Source: an uncultured Muribaculaceae bacterium (GTDB lineage: Bacteria; Bacteroidota; Bacteroidia; Bacteroidales; Muribaculaceae). From it: DNA of 28,034 bases. The translations under genes were made by a program, and so were the position numbers. Position 1 is the stretch's first letter. Every line of letters starts with the position of its first letter. Location of the stretch: assembly GCA_910579305.1 (NCBI GenBank), contig CAJTTA010000029.1, positions 1 through 28,034 on the forward strand. Reading direction: 5' to 3'. This document shows, one piece after another, positions 15,831 through 24,257 of this stretch. The notes under the pieces were generated by a model. It had not been told where the DNA came from. It saw nothing but the letters and a program-made list of their open reading frames with translations, and ran no database searches.

Positions 15831-16427
15831 ATGGTAATCAAGACTCGCGACCGATTAATCGAAGTGTCCAGGCAGCTCTTCGCCCGCAAAGGGGTGGAGA
15901 ATACCACCATGAATGACATAGCCTCGGCTTCCGACAAGGGGCGGCGCACTATATACACTTATTTTAAAAATAAGCGTGATATATTCAATGCCGTCATAGA
16001 GCAGGAGTCGGCCAAGCTCCTTGTCGAGCTTGAGGGCATTGCCGATCGGGATTGCTCGCCGCTGGAGAAGATAGAGGCGTTTATCGGAGTGAGATTTGAG
16101 ACAATGAGCGAGATCGTGAGTCGCAACGGTTCGCTTCGCGCAGGCTTTTTTCGTGATGTGAGGAAAGTGGAGCGTGCGAGAAAATATATATGCAGGCGTG
16201 AGTCGGAAATTCTGGGCGATATTCTTCGCCAGGGTGTGGATGAGGGGGTATTCTCCATAGAGAGTGTCTCTCAGACCGCTGTGATCATAGTGCATGCCAT
16301 ACACGGGCTTGACGTGCCCTATATGCGCGACAGCCTTCAGGAACTCGGGCTTGACAAGGATCTCGTAGTGCAGCGTCTTACGCATCTCGTGCTTAATGGT
16401 TTGCGCTCCCGCCGCATTATCTCATGA
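15831..16427 (+). CDS. TetR/AcrR family transcriptional regulator
   Basis: 198 residues. Residues 1-60 are the TetR DNA-binding domain, with RQLFARKGVENTTMNDIA leading into the recognition helix near KGRRTIYTYFKNKRDI (35-50). The remainder is a helical ligand-binding domain without a recognisable subfamily. It is the first gene of a set with a KAS III and a FabG. By analogy with FabR/FadR-like TetR proteins it may sense an acyl-CoA or acyl-ACP and control the set. That is inference from position. No clear palindromic operator was seen around the promoter. Confidence 0.92.
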   Translation: MVIKTRDRLIEVSRQLFARKGVENTTMNDIASASDKGRRTIYTYFKNKRDIFNAVIEQESAKLLVELEGIADRDCSPLEKIEAFIGVRFETMSEIVSRNGSLRAGFFRDVRKVERARKYICRRESEILGDILRQGVDEGVFSIESVSQTAVIIVHAIHGLDVPYMRDSLQELGLDKDLVVQRLTHLVLNGLRSRRIIS

Positions 16428-16476
16428 TTGTAACATAAACTATGAGGAATCACTAAGAAAATCACAGTCTACAGCT

Positions 16477-17421
16477 ATGTATATTAACTCTATGGGCTGC
16501 TACGTGCCCTCAACGCGCATTGATAATGATCATTTTCTTGAAGTCAACGGACTGACATCCGATTGGATCCTTCAGCGTACCGGCATATCCACCCGCTCCA
16601 AGTGCGCGGTGGGAGAGAATCAGCATACGATGGCTGTCGAGGCTGTGGATGCAGCAATGCAGGCTCTTCCATATCCGGTGACTGATGTGGATCTTATTAT
16701 AGGCGCCGGCTATGCAGTATATGATTCTGTGGCTACCACGGCTCACATCGTGCAGCAGCATTGGGGCATAAGTGAGGCCAAGGCTATGTATCTTACTTCT
16801 GCCTGCTCTTCATTTCTCAACGCTTTGGAGACGGTGGAGGCTTTCTTCATGGCCGGCAAGGCATCCAAGGCTCTGATTGTGTGCAGTGAGCACAACACTT
16901 ATTATTCCAATGAGAGTGATCCTAAGAGTGGTCACCTGTGGGGAGACGGAGCTGTGGCATGGTTTCTTTCCAAAGAGAGAATGGCCGAGACTGACTGGGA
17001 GGTGTTGTCGGTCGTAACGCATGGCCTGGGCCACGTGAGCAAAGGGCCTGCCGGAGTGCGCTTGCGTCCCCGCGAAGACGGCATCACCATGCCCGACGGT
17101 CGTGATGTATTCATCAACGCATGCCGATATATGGTAAGCTCTCTTGGAGAAGCGGTCGACATGGCCGGCACTACGATGGAAGAGATACGCTACATAGCGC
17201 CTCATCAGGCCAACATGCGCATAGTTGCCCAAGTGGCGCATCAGCTTTCGCTGCCTATGGATAGATTTATCAATAATATTCAGGAACTTGGCAATACCGG
17301 TTCCGCTTCGGCAGCCATTGTGCTCACGCAGCGCAAGGATGATGTGAGACAGGGTGATCTGGTGGGCCTCACTGTATTCGGAGGAGGCTATTCCAGCGGA
17401 GCCGCAATCATAAGGAAATAA
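16477..17421 (+). CDS. 3-oxoacyl-ACP synthase III (KAS III, FabH-like)
   Basis: 314 residues, close to E. coli FabH (317). The catalytic triad is complete: Cys110 in TSACSSF, His243 in APHQAN and Asn273 in GNTGSAS. KAS III condenses a short acyl-CoA with malonyl-ACP to start fatty-acid chains. The open frame reaches back to 16396 inside the TetR gene, but MYINSMGCYVPS is the family N-terminus. The usual fatty-acid operon partners (plsX, rpmF, acpP) are absent, so this may be a second, specialised FabH; the family call itself is firm. The gap to TetR is 49 bp and to fabG 28 bp. Confidence 0.93.
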   Translation: MYINSMGCYVPSTRIDNDHFLEVNGLTSDWILQRTGISTRSKCAVGENQHTMAVEAVDAAMQALPYPVTDVDLIIGAGYAVYDSVATTAHIVQQHWGISEAKAMYLTSACSSFLNALETVEAFFMAGKASKALIVCSEHNTYYSNESDPKSGHLWGDGAVAWFLSKERMAETDWEVLSVVTHGLGHVSKGPAGVRLRPREDGITMPDGRDVFINACRYMVSSLGEAVDMAGTTMEEIRYIAPHQANMRIVAQVAHQLSLPMDRFINNIQELGNTGSASAAIVLTQRKDDVRQGDLVGLTVFGGGYSSGAAIIRK

Positions 17422-17449
17422 GGAAAACTATCTGTATAAAGAAAAAGAT

Positions 17450-18196
17450 ATGAAATTATTAGAAGGAAAAACGGCCCTTGTCACAGGGGCTGCCCGCGGT
17501 ATCGGCAAGGCGCTCGCATTGCGTTTTGCTGCTGAAGGGGCCAATATCGCTTTTACCGATCTCATCATTGATGAAAACGGCGAGGCTACCAAAGCGGAAA
17601 TCGAGGCATATGGAGTGAAGTGTAAGGCTTATGCTTCCAATGCCGCCAATTTCGAAGAGACCGAGAAGGTGGTGAATCAAGTGAAAGAAGACTTCGGTTC
17701 CATCGATATACTTGTAAACAATGCCGGTATCACCAAAGATGGCCTGATGCTACGCATGACCGAGGCCCAGTGGGATGCTGTGATTGCAGTCAACCTCAAG
17801 TCGGCCTTCAACTTCATTCACGCCACACTCCCCATCATGATGCGTCAGCGTCACGGCTCCATCATCAACATGGCATCGGTGGTGGGTGTGCACGGCAATG
17901 CAGGACAGGCCAATTACGCCGCTTCCAAGGCCGGTCTCATCGCTCTTGCCAAGAGCATAGCGCAGGAAGTGGGTAGCCGTGGCATCCGTGCCAATGCTAT
18001 CGCTCCCGGATTCATTGAGACAGCAATGACGGCAGCTCTTCCTGAGGAAGTGCGCAAGGAATGGTGCCAGAAGATACCTCTGCGTCGCGGAGGACATGTA
18101 GAGGATATAGCCAATGTTGCCGTATTCCTTGCATCTGACATGAGTTCATACGTGACCGGCCAGGTAATTCAGGTCGATGGCGGCATGAACATGTGA
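17450..18196 (+). CDS. fabG: 3-oxoacyl-ACP reductase
   Basis: 248 residues, a classical short-chain dehydrogenase. The NADPH-binding turn is TGAARGIG (12-19), followed by the NNAG motif. The catalytic set is Ser143, Tyr156 and Lys160 (YAASK). The C-terminal VTGQVIQVDGGMNM is typical of FabG. It reduces the beta-keto group formed by the KAS enzyme. The start codon is preceded by an A-rich stretch rather than a Shine-Dalgarno sequence. It closes the TetR/KAS III/FabG unit, and a terminator follows at 18256-18288. Confidence 0.94.
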   Translation: MKLLEGKTALVTGAARGIGKALALRFAAEGANIAFTDLIIDENGEATKAEIEAYGVKCKAYASNAANFEETEKVVNQVKEDFGSIDILVNNAGITKDGLMLRMTEAQWDAVIAVNLKSAFNFIHATLPIMMRQRHGSIINMASVVGVHGNAGQANYAASKAGLIALAKSIAQEVGSRGIRANAIAPGFIETAMTAALPEEVRKEWCQKIPLRRGGHVEDIANVAVFLASDMSSYVTGQVIQVDGGMNM

Positions 18197-18225
18197 TGCG
18201 GCATCTTTGTTGAAAAAGAAAAATA

Positions 18226-18238
18226 GGGAATATTTCCC
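18226..18238. promoter_or_regulatory. Perfect 13-bp palindrome GGGAATATTTCCC
   Basis: A symmetric site (5-bp arms, 3-bp centre) in the gap between fabG and the helicase. It could bind a dimeric regulator, but no partner copy was seen elsewhere. Confidence 0.25.
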
Positions 18239-18255
18239 ATTACAACTTAAAAAGA

Positions 18256-18288
18256 AGGAAGGGCGCACTCAGGCAGAGCGTCCTTCCT
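18256..18288 (+). terminator. Terminator after fabG
   Basis: An 11-bp stem with one G-T wobble (18256-18266 with 18278-18288), followed by a short T-rich stretch, 27 bp ahead of the helicase start codon. Confidence 0.75.
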
Positions 18289-18314
18289 GACATTTTGATA
18301 ATATTACTATTGAT

Positions 18315-19649
18315 ATGCGTGAAAAAGAATTCCTTCCATTTGTAAGCTCAGCTCTCGGAATAGAATCACTTAACGACATGCAGCAGGCGATGCTGGCGGC
18401 CACGCCGCAGCTCACCCGCGGCGTCATGCTCCTGGCTCCTACAGGCTCCGGCAAGACACTCGCTTTTGCTCTCCCGTTGCTGAAGACATTGAATCCGCCG
18501 GCCGGCCGAGTGCAGGCAGTCATAATAGCGCCGGGACGAGAATTGGTGCTACAGATAGCGGGAATATTGCGCAAGCTCGCTCCGGCCTATAGGCTTGTCA
18601 CTCTTTATGGCGGACATAGCGTGAAGGATGAAGTGAACTCCCTTTCAGTGCCATGTGACATTGTGGTGGCTACACCCGGTCGACTTCTCGATCACATCAA
18701 CAGGCGCAACGTGGAGGTCATAACATGCCGCATAGTGGTGCTTGATGAGTTTGACAAATCCCTCTCGCTGGGTTTCGAGCAGGAGATGAAGCGGATTTTC
18801 TCCCACCTCAAGAATGTGAGCCGGATAATCCTTACATCCGCTACCGAGGCTCCGTCGCTGCCGGAGTTCATAGCATTCGATGATATGCTCAGGCTTGATT
18901 ATCTTGAAGACAATGATAAGCTCAGAGAGCGTGCGCCGGTGCATGTAGCTGAGTCGGATGCTCCTGACAAGCTGGAGACATTGCTGGCGTTGCTTGAAAG
19001 AATCGCCAATGGAGGGGAAGAGATAGGCCTTACAGCAGTCTTTGTAAACTACAGGGATAGTGCCGAGCGTGTGTATGCATGGCTGGCAAAGAGGGGTGTC
19101 CCTGCCGTGCTTTATCACGGAGCGCTGGATCAGGCCGGCAGAGAGAAGGCCCTTGCCCTGTTCCGAGCCGGATCGCGACCGGTATTGGTGACTACCGACC
19201 TTGCTGCGCGCGGACTTGATGTGGAAGGCGTGGATAATGTGATACATTACCATCTGCCTCCTACTGCTGAAGACTGGACACACCGCAACGGACGCACCGC
19301 ACGTGCCGGCAAGACGGGTGACATATATGTGATCAAGTCACCCAAAGAGAGTCTGCCAGAATATATGGAGCCATACGACAATTATTCTCTCGACGGCCCC
19401 AAGAGCAAGCTTACGCAGTGGCTTGACACCTTGTGGATAGGTGCCGGCAAAAGGGAAAAGATATCCCGCGGAGACCTCCTGGGGTGGCTTGTCAAGGAGT
19501 GCGGAGTGCCGGGCAATGAGATCGGACGCCTGGAAGTGGCCGATCATTTCAGTCTTGCCACGATGCCTGTGGCTTGGGCTGCCAAAGTGTTGTCGAAAGG
19601 TAAGAATCAACGCATCAAAGGCAGCAGCCGCAGGGTCAGCGAAGCCTGA
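18315..19649 (+). CDS. DEAD-box RNA helicase with DbpA-type RNA-binding tail
   Basis: 444 residues. ATPase motifs in order: Walker A APTGSGKT (41-48), APGREL (72-77), TPGR (120-123), motif II VLDEFDKSL with DEFD at 144-147 instead of DEAD, SAT (175-177), TTDLAARGLDV, and HRNGRTARAG. The last 75 residues (KISRGDLLGWLVKECGV onwards) look like the DbpA RNA-binding domain, which targets 23S rRNA hairpin 92, so a role in large-subunit assembly is likely. A terminator sits just upstream; its promoter was not located with confidence. The stop codon abuts the recG stop with no gap. Confidence 0.92.
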   Translation: MREKEFLPFVSSALGIESLNDMQQAMLAATPQLTRGVMLLAPTGSGKTLAFALPLLKTLNPPAGRVQAVIIAPGRELVLQIAGILRKLAPAYRLVTLYGGHSVKDEVNSLSVPCDIVVATPGRLLDHINRRNVEVITCRIVVLDEFDKSLSLGFEQEMKRIFSHLKNVSRIILTSATEAPSLPEFIAFDDMLRLDYLEDNDKLRERAPVHVAESDAPDKLETLLALLERIANGGEEIGLTAVFVNYRDSAERVYAWLAKRGVPAVLYHGALDQAGREKALALFRAGSRPVLVTTDLAARGLDVEGVDNVIHYHLPPTAEDWTHRNGRTARAGKTGDIYVIKSPKESLPEYMEPYDNYSLDGPKSKLTQWLDTLWIGAGKREKISRGDLLGWLVKECGVPGNEIGRLEVADHFSLATMPVAWAAKVLSKGKNQRIKGSSRRVSEA

Positions 19650-21791
19650 TCAACTGATGATGCTCCAGTCCCGGTCATTGGCAAAGCGCAGCTGCAATTC
19701 TCCGGCAAGCAAGGCTATGTCACTGTCGGCGAGCTGGATGGCAGGCCCTTTTAGGGTGATGCTGTCGGCAGTGCGACGATCGATTACAGGATTGGCATTG
19801 AGCACACCTTCGGCGGCCTCGCGGGCAAGTTCAAGTATTTGTCCGTCTGTGGCAAGCGATGCGTGGCGCAGATTCAGGGCAAGTCCGCTTTGCTGAGTGC
19901 CTTCCATGTCGCCGGGGCCACGCATGTGCATGTCAGCCTCGGCTATGATGAATCCATCGGTAGTGGACGTCATGATTTCAAGTCGCTTGCGCGTGGTGGC
20001 CGATATTTTTTCGTGAGTCATGAGGATGCAGTAGCTCTTGTCGGCGCCGCGGCCCACTCTCCCTCGCAGCTGATGTAGCTGCGAGAGGCCGAATCTTTCG
20101 GCATTCTCTATCACCATCACCGATGCATTGGGAACGTTGACACCCACTTCTATTACTGTGGTGGCGACAAGAATTTGTGCCTTGCCTGACACGAAAAGCT
20201 GCATCTGGAAGTCTTTCTCCGCCGGCTTCATGCGGCCATGCACGCGGGCCACGGTGTAATGCGGAAATATCTCGCACACCGCATCATAGCACTCCTCCAG
20301 GCTGCGTAATGATAATTTTTCATTCTCCGAGATGAGGGGGACGACTACATATACCTGCCGGCCCGCCTTGAGCTCACGGCCCACGCCCTGCCACATGGCC
20401 ATGCGGCCGGAATCATATCTCAGCACAGTTGTGACCGGTTTCCGTCCGGGAGGCAATTCATCGATCACCGATACCTGTAAGTCGCCGTAAAGAGTCATGG
20501 CAAGAGTGCGCGGTATAGGGGTAGCCGTCATTACGAGTACATGCGGCGGGATATTGTTTTTGGCCCATATGCGTGCTCTTTGAGCCACTCCAAACCGATG
20601 TTGTTCATCAATTACTGCCATCCCCAGATTGTGAAACTGCACTCTGTCTTCAATCACGGCATGTGTGCCCACAAGAATCTGAATGTCGCCATTAGTCAGC
20701 CCTTCATCGATTTCCCTGCGCGCCCTGAGTCGGGTGCTGCCCGTGAGCAGCCGCACCGAGAGCCCCAGTTGCTCACACCACTCACACAGAGTCTCATAAT
20801 GCTGTGTGGCAAGAATCTCAGTAGGAGCGAGGAGACATGCCTGCAGGCCATTGTCCACGGCCAGCAGCATTGACATGAAAGCCACCATTGTCTTCCCGCT
20901 GCCCACATCGCCCTGCAGCAGACGATTCATCTGCAAGCCTGAGCGAGTGTCTTCTCTTATTTCTCTCAGCACACGTTTCTGAGCGCCCGTGAGGCTGAAC
21001 GGCAGCACATCGGAATAAAAGGTATTGAAATGGGTGCCCACATGCGAGAATACATGTCCGCGCAGTCGCCTGTTTCGCACTCGCGCATATCGCAATATAT
21101 GAAGCTGAAGATAAAAAAGCTCTTCAAACTTAAGCCGTTCCTGCGCCGCTTTCAACTCTCCGGAAGAAGAAGGGCAATGTATCTGATGCAGTGCGTCATG
21201 CAGAGTCATCATCTTGTATTTCTCCAGGATAGGGCGGGGGAGAGAGTCGTTTATCCGCGCGCGCGAAGCGAGCACACAGTGCACAAGTGCAGGGATTGTG
21301 CGAGGAGTGATGCCTCGTCGGCGCAGAGTTTCTGTGAGTGGGTATACGCCTCTGAGGCCTTCGGGGGGCTTCAACGGATCATATGGCTCTACTTCAGGAT
21401 GAGCCATAGACCATGTGCCCTTGAATAACCCGGGCTTGCCGAGAAGCAGATACGTAGTGCCAGGGGTATAGGCCTCGGCTATCTGCTTTATGCGGTTGAA
21501 CCAGACGACCTGCATCATGCTTTGCCCGTCGGTGAAGAGAGCCGACAGCCTACGCCTCGCTCCCTCCCCCTCATGGGTGAATCTCAGAAACCGGCCTGCC
21601 ACCTGCACATCCGGCATATCCTCGCTTAATTCGGAAATGCGGTAGACTCTGCGACGGTCTATATATCGCCGCGGGGCTGTGTACAGGAGATCGCGCAATG
21701 TGGCAATGCCAAGCTCATCTTCAAGCAGCTTGCCTCTCACAGGCCCCACCCCCTTGAGGTACATTATTTTAGTGTGACTGAGCTTATCCAT
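19650..21791 (-). CDS. recG: ATP-dependent DNA helicase RecG
   Basis: 713 residues. The N-terminal wedge/OB domain (about 1-260) recognises branched DNA. The helicase core has Walker A GDVGSGKT (294-301), motif II DEQH (395-398), MTATPIPRT and the RecG QxxGRxGRG block (QLRGRVGRG). RecG remodels stalled forks and Holliday junctions. The start overlaps the ispD stop by 8 bp, so translation is probably coupled. Tail-to-tail with the helicase gene with zero intergenic bases. Confidence 0.97.
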   Translation of the reverse strand: MDKLSHTKIMYLKGVGPVRGKLLEDELGIATLRDLLYTAPRRYIDRRRVYRISELSEDMPDVQVAGRFLRFTHEGEGARRRLSALFTDGQSMMQVVWFNRIKQIAEAYTPGTTYLLLGKPGLFKGTWSMAHPEVEPYDPLKPPEGLRGVYPLTETLRRRGITPRTIPALVHCVLASRARINDSLPRPILEKYKMMTLHDALHQIHCPSSSGELKAAQERLKFEELFYLQLHILRYARVRNRRLRGHVFSHVGTHFNTFYSDVLPFSLTGAQKRVLREIREDTRSGLQMNRLLQGDVGSGKTMVAFMSMLLAVDNGLQACLLAPTEILATQHYETLCEWCEQLGLSVRLLTGSTRLRARREIDEGLTNGDIQILVGTHAVIEDRVQFHNLGMAVIDEQHRFGVAQRARIWAKNNIPPHVLVMTATPIPRTLAMTLYGDLQVSVIDELPPGRKPVTTVLRYDSGRMAMWQGVGRELKAGRQVYVVVPLISENEKLSLRSLEECYDAVCEIFPHYTVARVHGRMKPAEKDFQMQLFVSGKAQILVATTVIEVGVNVPNASVMVIENAERFGLSQLHQLRGRVGRGADKSYCILMTHEKISATTRKRLEIMTSTTDGFIIAEADMHMRGPGDMEGTQQSGLALNLRHASLATDGQILELAREAAEGVLNANPVIDRRTADSITLKGPAIQLADSDIALLAGELQLRFANDRDWSIIS

Positions 21792-22485
21792 TGCGATGGT
21801 GCATCAGAGCTTCGGCTACAATGAAATCTATGGGTGTGGTTATTTTGATATTCTCGGGAATGCCGTCATAGAGAGTCACGGACTGATCGATGGCTTCAAT
21901 GACCGATGCGTCATCCGTGAGTTGCGACGGTACATCCTCAGGGTCGATTTTGCCATAAGCCGACTTCAAGAGGCGTATATTGAATATCTGAGGTGTCTGC
22001 ACCAATCGAAAGTGTGCCCTGTCTGCGGCATGGCTTCCACCCGGATATGTCTCGCGTATTGAATCGGCAAGCGGCACTACCGGCACGGCTGAATTGTGGC
22101 GCATAGCGGTTTCCCATCCCAGGGTAATCATGGCAGGAGTTATGAGCGGACGGGCAGCGTCATGCACCGCCACAAGATCATAGCCTCCGTCCTGGCTAAT
22201 TAGGGCGAGTCCGTTCATTACCGAATGAATGCGCGAGCCCCCGCCGGCCACTATGGTATAGTCATAATGTTGCGCCTGAGGCATTGCGTCAAGGATTTTT
22301 CTGAGATGACTTATCCATTCCTCATGCACTACAAGCATAAGCCGTGTGTCGGGATCAGCCTGTTTGAAAGCGTGCATGCTGTGCCATATTACGGGGCAGC
22401 CGCATAGCTTCCTGAACTGTTTGGGTATTCCTCCGCCGGCACGTGTCCCGCTGCCTCCGGCGAGAATCATAGCGGTTTTATTCAT
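21784..22485 (-). CDS. ispD: 2-C-methyl-D-erythritol 4-phosphate cytidylyltransferase
   Basis: 233 residues, the normal length. The CTP-binding loop is ILAGGSGTRAGGGIPKQF (7-24) with Lys22, followed by VHDAARPL near residue 106 that positions CTP. It makes CDP-methylerythritol in the non-mevalonate isoprenoid pathway. It overlaps the upstream glycosyltransferase by 4 bp and the downstream recG by 8 bp. ispD as the middle gene of such a set is unusual only in its partners, which are not isoprenoid genes. Confidence 0.96.
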   Translation of the reverse strand: MNKTAMILAGGSGTRAGGGIPKQFRKLCGCPVIWHSMHAFKQADPDTRLMLVVHEEWISHLRKILDAMPQAQHYDYTIVAGGGSRIHSVMNGLALISQDGGYDLVAVHDAARPLITPAMITLGWETAMRHNSAVPVVPLADSIRETYPGGSHAADRAHFRLVQTPQIFNIRLLKSAYGKIDPEDVPSQLTDDASVIEAIDQSVTLYDGIPENIKITTPIDFIVAEALMHHRNG

Positions 22486-24080
22486 AGACGATTGACTTTA
22501 AGAAGAATGAGTGGCTGACGCATGTCACGGGTATTGGCCTGACTTTCCCATGCTTTGCATATGGAGTAGCCGCATCCATTGAAATATTCTTTCAGTTCTG
22601 CTCCCTGCATCTCATAGTCCCTGGCTGGAATAGCGATGAAGAAATGATTTTCGGCAGGCATGTTTATCATGTGGGGGGTGTAGCTGCCTCCATTGAGCCG
22701 GTTGCAGTCTTGTCCGGAGGGGAGCAACGCTTTCATGCGGACACCCAAATAAAAATCCACGCCATAGAATCTGTCCATGCGGGAATTAATATAGGTGTAT
22801 ATGGGGGTCGTGCCCGCAATCTTTTCTATTTCCACGGCAACATGACGGTCACTGCGCTGCTCTACGATCAGAGGCCATATCGCCACATAAGTTATTGCAT
22901 ATAATTCAAATGCTATCCAGCCGGCTTTAACTGCGATGCTTGTCGCTTTTCTGAATCGAGAGGCATACAATAGCACGTAGTCAGCTATGAGAGAGGCCGC
23001 GAAAGGATATAGCGGGAGAAGATATACCCCTCGTTTGCTCTTGGGCAATGTATAGAAAACGAGCACGAATATCACGGCAATCCAGCATAATAATTCGCGA
23101 CGGGAAACGTTCTTCAGCGGCAGAATCGATGCATGCCCCGCACTGGCGGGAGTGAGGGCCTGACGGTGCATCCATTTCCAAGGTCTCCGCCACAGGCTTG
23201 CGAGCAGTAAAGCCGACCAGGGTATGAGCCCTGATGCTATCATGACGGCATTGTACCAGAATGGCTTTACGTGGCTTGCATAGCTCATGGTGCCTGTCAT
23301 GCGGCCGAAGTTTTCTTCCATGGCCAGACGTAGGAATTTCTCTCCTCCCTGGTTATACGCTGCTAAATACCACATTGCGGGCAGAATCAGGGCCGCTATT
23401 CCGAGCCATACGGCACGGAGTGTGAGCCTCCATATGGGTGCGGATACGTCCCGGCGCAACAGTATGCCCCACGTCCACCATATGCCTAACGGAATGATGA
23501 CACCCACAGGGCCTTTGGTGAGCACCGCTCCGCTCATGAGCAGCACGGCGGCTAACTGCCATTTCAGGCAGCCGCCGGATAGATGCGTCCCCCCACGCGC
23601 CAGCATGTAGACCGCACTTACAATAAATGCGCATAGAAGCATGTCTACACGACAATTCACTCCGGCTCTGAATACTTCGAAGCTGGTGAGCATCACAAGG
23701 GTCGTGAGCATAGGGCGCACAGATGAGTGCGGGCGGCTGTCACTGCGTGCGGCAAACCACCATGTGGCGGCGCACATGAGCAGAAGGGCCAGTGCCGAAG
23801 GCAGGCGTGAGGAGAATTCCGTGACATGTCCCGCAGGAAGGGAGAATATGGCTACAAGCCAGTGAAACATAGGCGGTTTGTAAGCCATGTCGCCGGAAGA
23901 GTCGATAGGTAGAATCCAATTGCCGGAGCGCAGCATCTCCACGGCTACAAGAGCCTCCCGCGGCTCACCCTTGGTGGAATAATCGGGAAAGGCACATGCC
24001 GCGACAAGAATCACAAAAAACAATCCCATCGACACCAGGAATTGTTGTCGGGGAGTACGGTCGATTAAAAAAGCCTTCAT
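22482..24080 (-). CDS. ArnT-like membrane glycosyltransferase (GT39/83 type)
   Basis: 532 residues with about a dozen hydrophobic segments. The first periplasmic loop has KGEPREALVAVEM (37-49), the conserved acidic site of dolichyl/undecaprenyl-phosphate-sugar dependent transferases, followed by YKPPMFHWL. ArnT-type enzymes transfer a sugar from an undecaprenyl-phosphate carrier, itself an isoprenoid, to lipid A or another envelope acceptor. The C-terminal periplasmic domain (about 400-532) ends in a regular strand pattern. The acceptor cannot be deduced. Overlaps ispD by 4 bp. Confidence 0.88.
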   Translation of the reverse strand: MKAFLIDRTPRQQFLVSMGLFFVILVAACAFPDYSTKGEPREALVAVEMLRSGNWILPIDSSGDMAYKPPMFHWLVAIFSLPAGHVTEFSSRLPSALALLLMCAATWWFAARSDSRPHSSVRPMLTTLVMLTSFEVFRAGVNCRVDMLLCAFIVSAVYMLARGGTHLSGGCLKWQLAAVLLMSGAVLTKGPVGVIIPLGIWWTWGILLRRDVSAPIWRLTLRAVWLGIAALILPAMWYLAAYNQGGEKFLRLAMEENFGRMTGTMSYASHVKPFWYNAVMIASGLIPWSALLLASLWRRPWKWMHRQALTPASAGHASILPLKNVSRRELLCWIAVIFVLVFYTLPKSKRGVYLLPLYPFAASLIADYVLLYASRFRKATSIAVKAGWIAFELYAITYVAIWPLIVEQRSDRHVAVEIEKIAGTTPIYTYINSRMDRFYGVDFYLGVRMKALLPSGQDCNRLNGGSYTPHMINMPAENHFFIAIPARDYEMQGAELKEYFNGCGYSICKAWESQANTRDMRQPLILLKVNRL

Positions 24081-24100
24081 TGACTGAGTGTATTTCAGCG

Positions 24101-24108
24101 CAAAATTA
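24101..24108 (-). promoter_or_regulatory. -7 element of the glycosyltransferase/ispD/recG genes
   Basis: Minus strand TAATTTTG, an exact consensus match 21 bp before the start codon, giving a very short leader. A matching -33 element at the right spacing was not found. Confidence 0.5.
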
Positions 24109-24117
24109 GCAAAAAAA

Positions 24118-24148
24118 TTGTCAATGCCGCGTATTTTTGCTAACTTTG
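24118..24148 (+). promoter_or_regulatory. Promoter of the pyruvate:ferredoxin oxidoreductase gene
   Basis: TTG (24118-24120), 20-bp spacer, TAACTTTG (24141-24148). The start site is near 24155 and the leader about 100 nt. The promoter lies 9 bp from the divergent -7 box at 24101-24108. Confidence 0.88.
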
Positions 24149-24257
24149 CACCCTAATTGAGTGTTACGTAATATAGATGCGCTCCGGTGGAGTGAATATA
24201 TTTCCCGGAATTTAAGATAGAAAGAATTTTCCAAGTTAATACTAATCATCAAAGATT

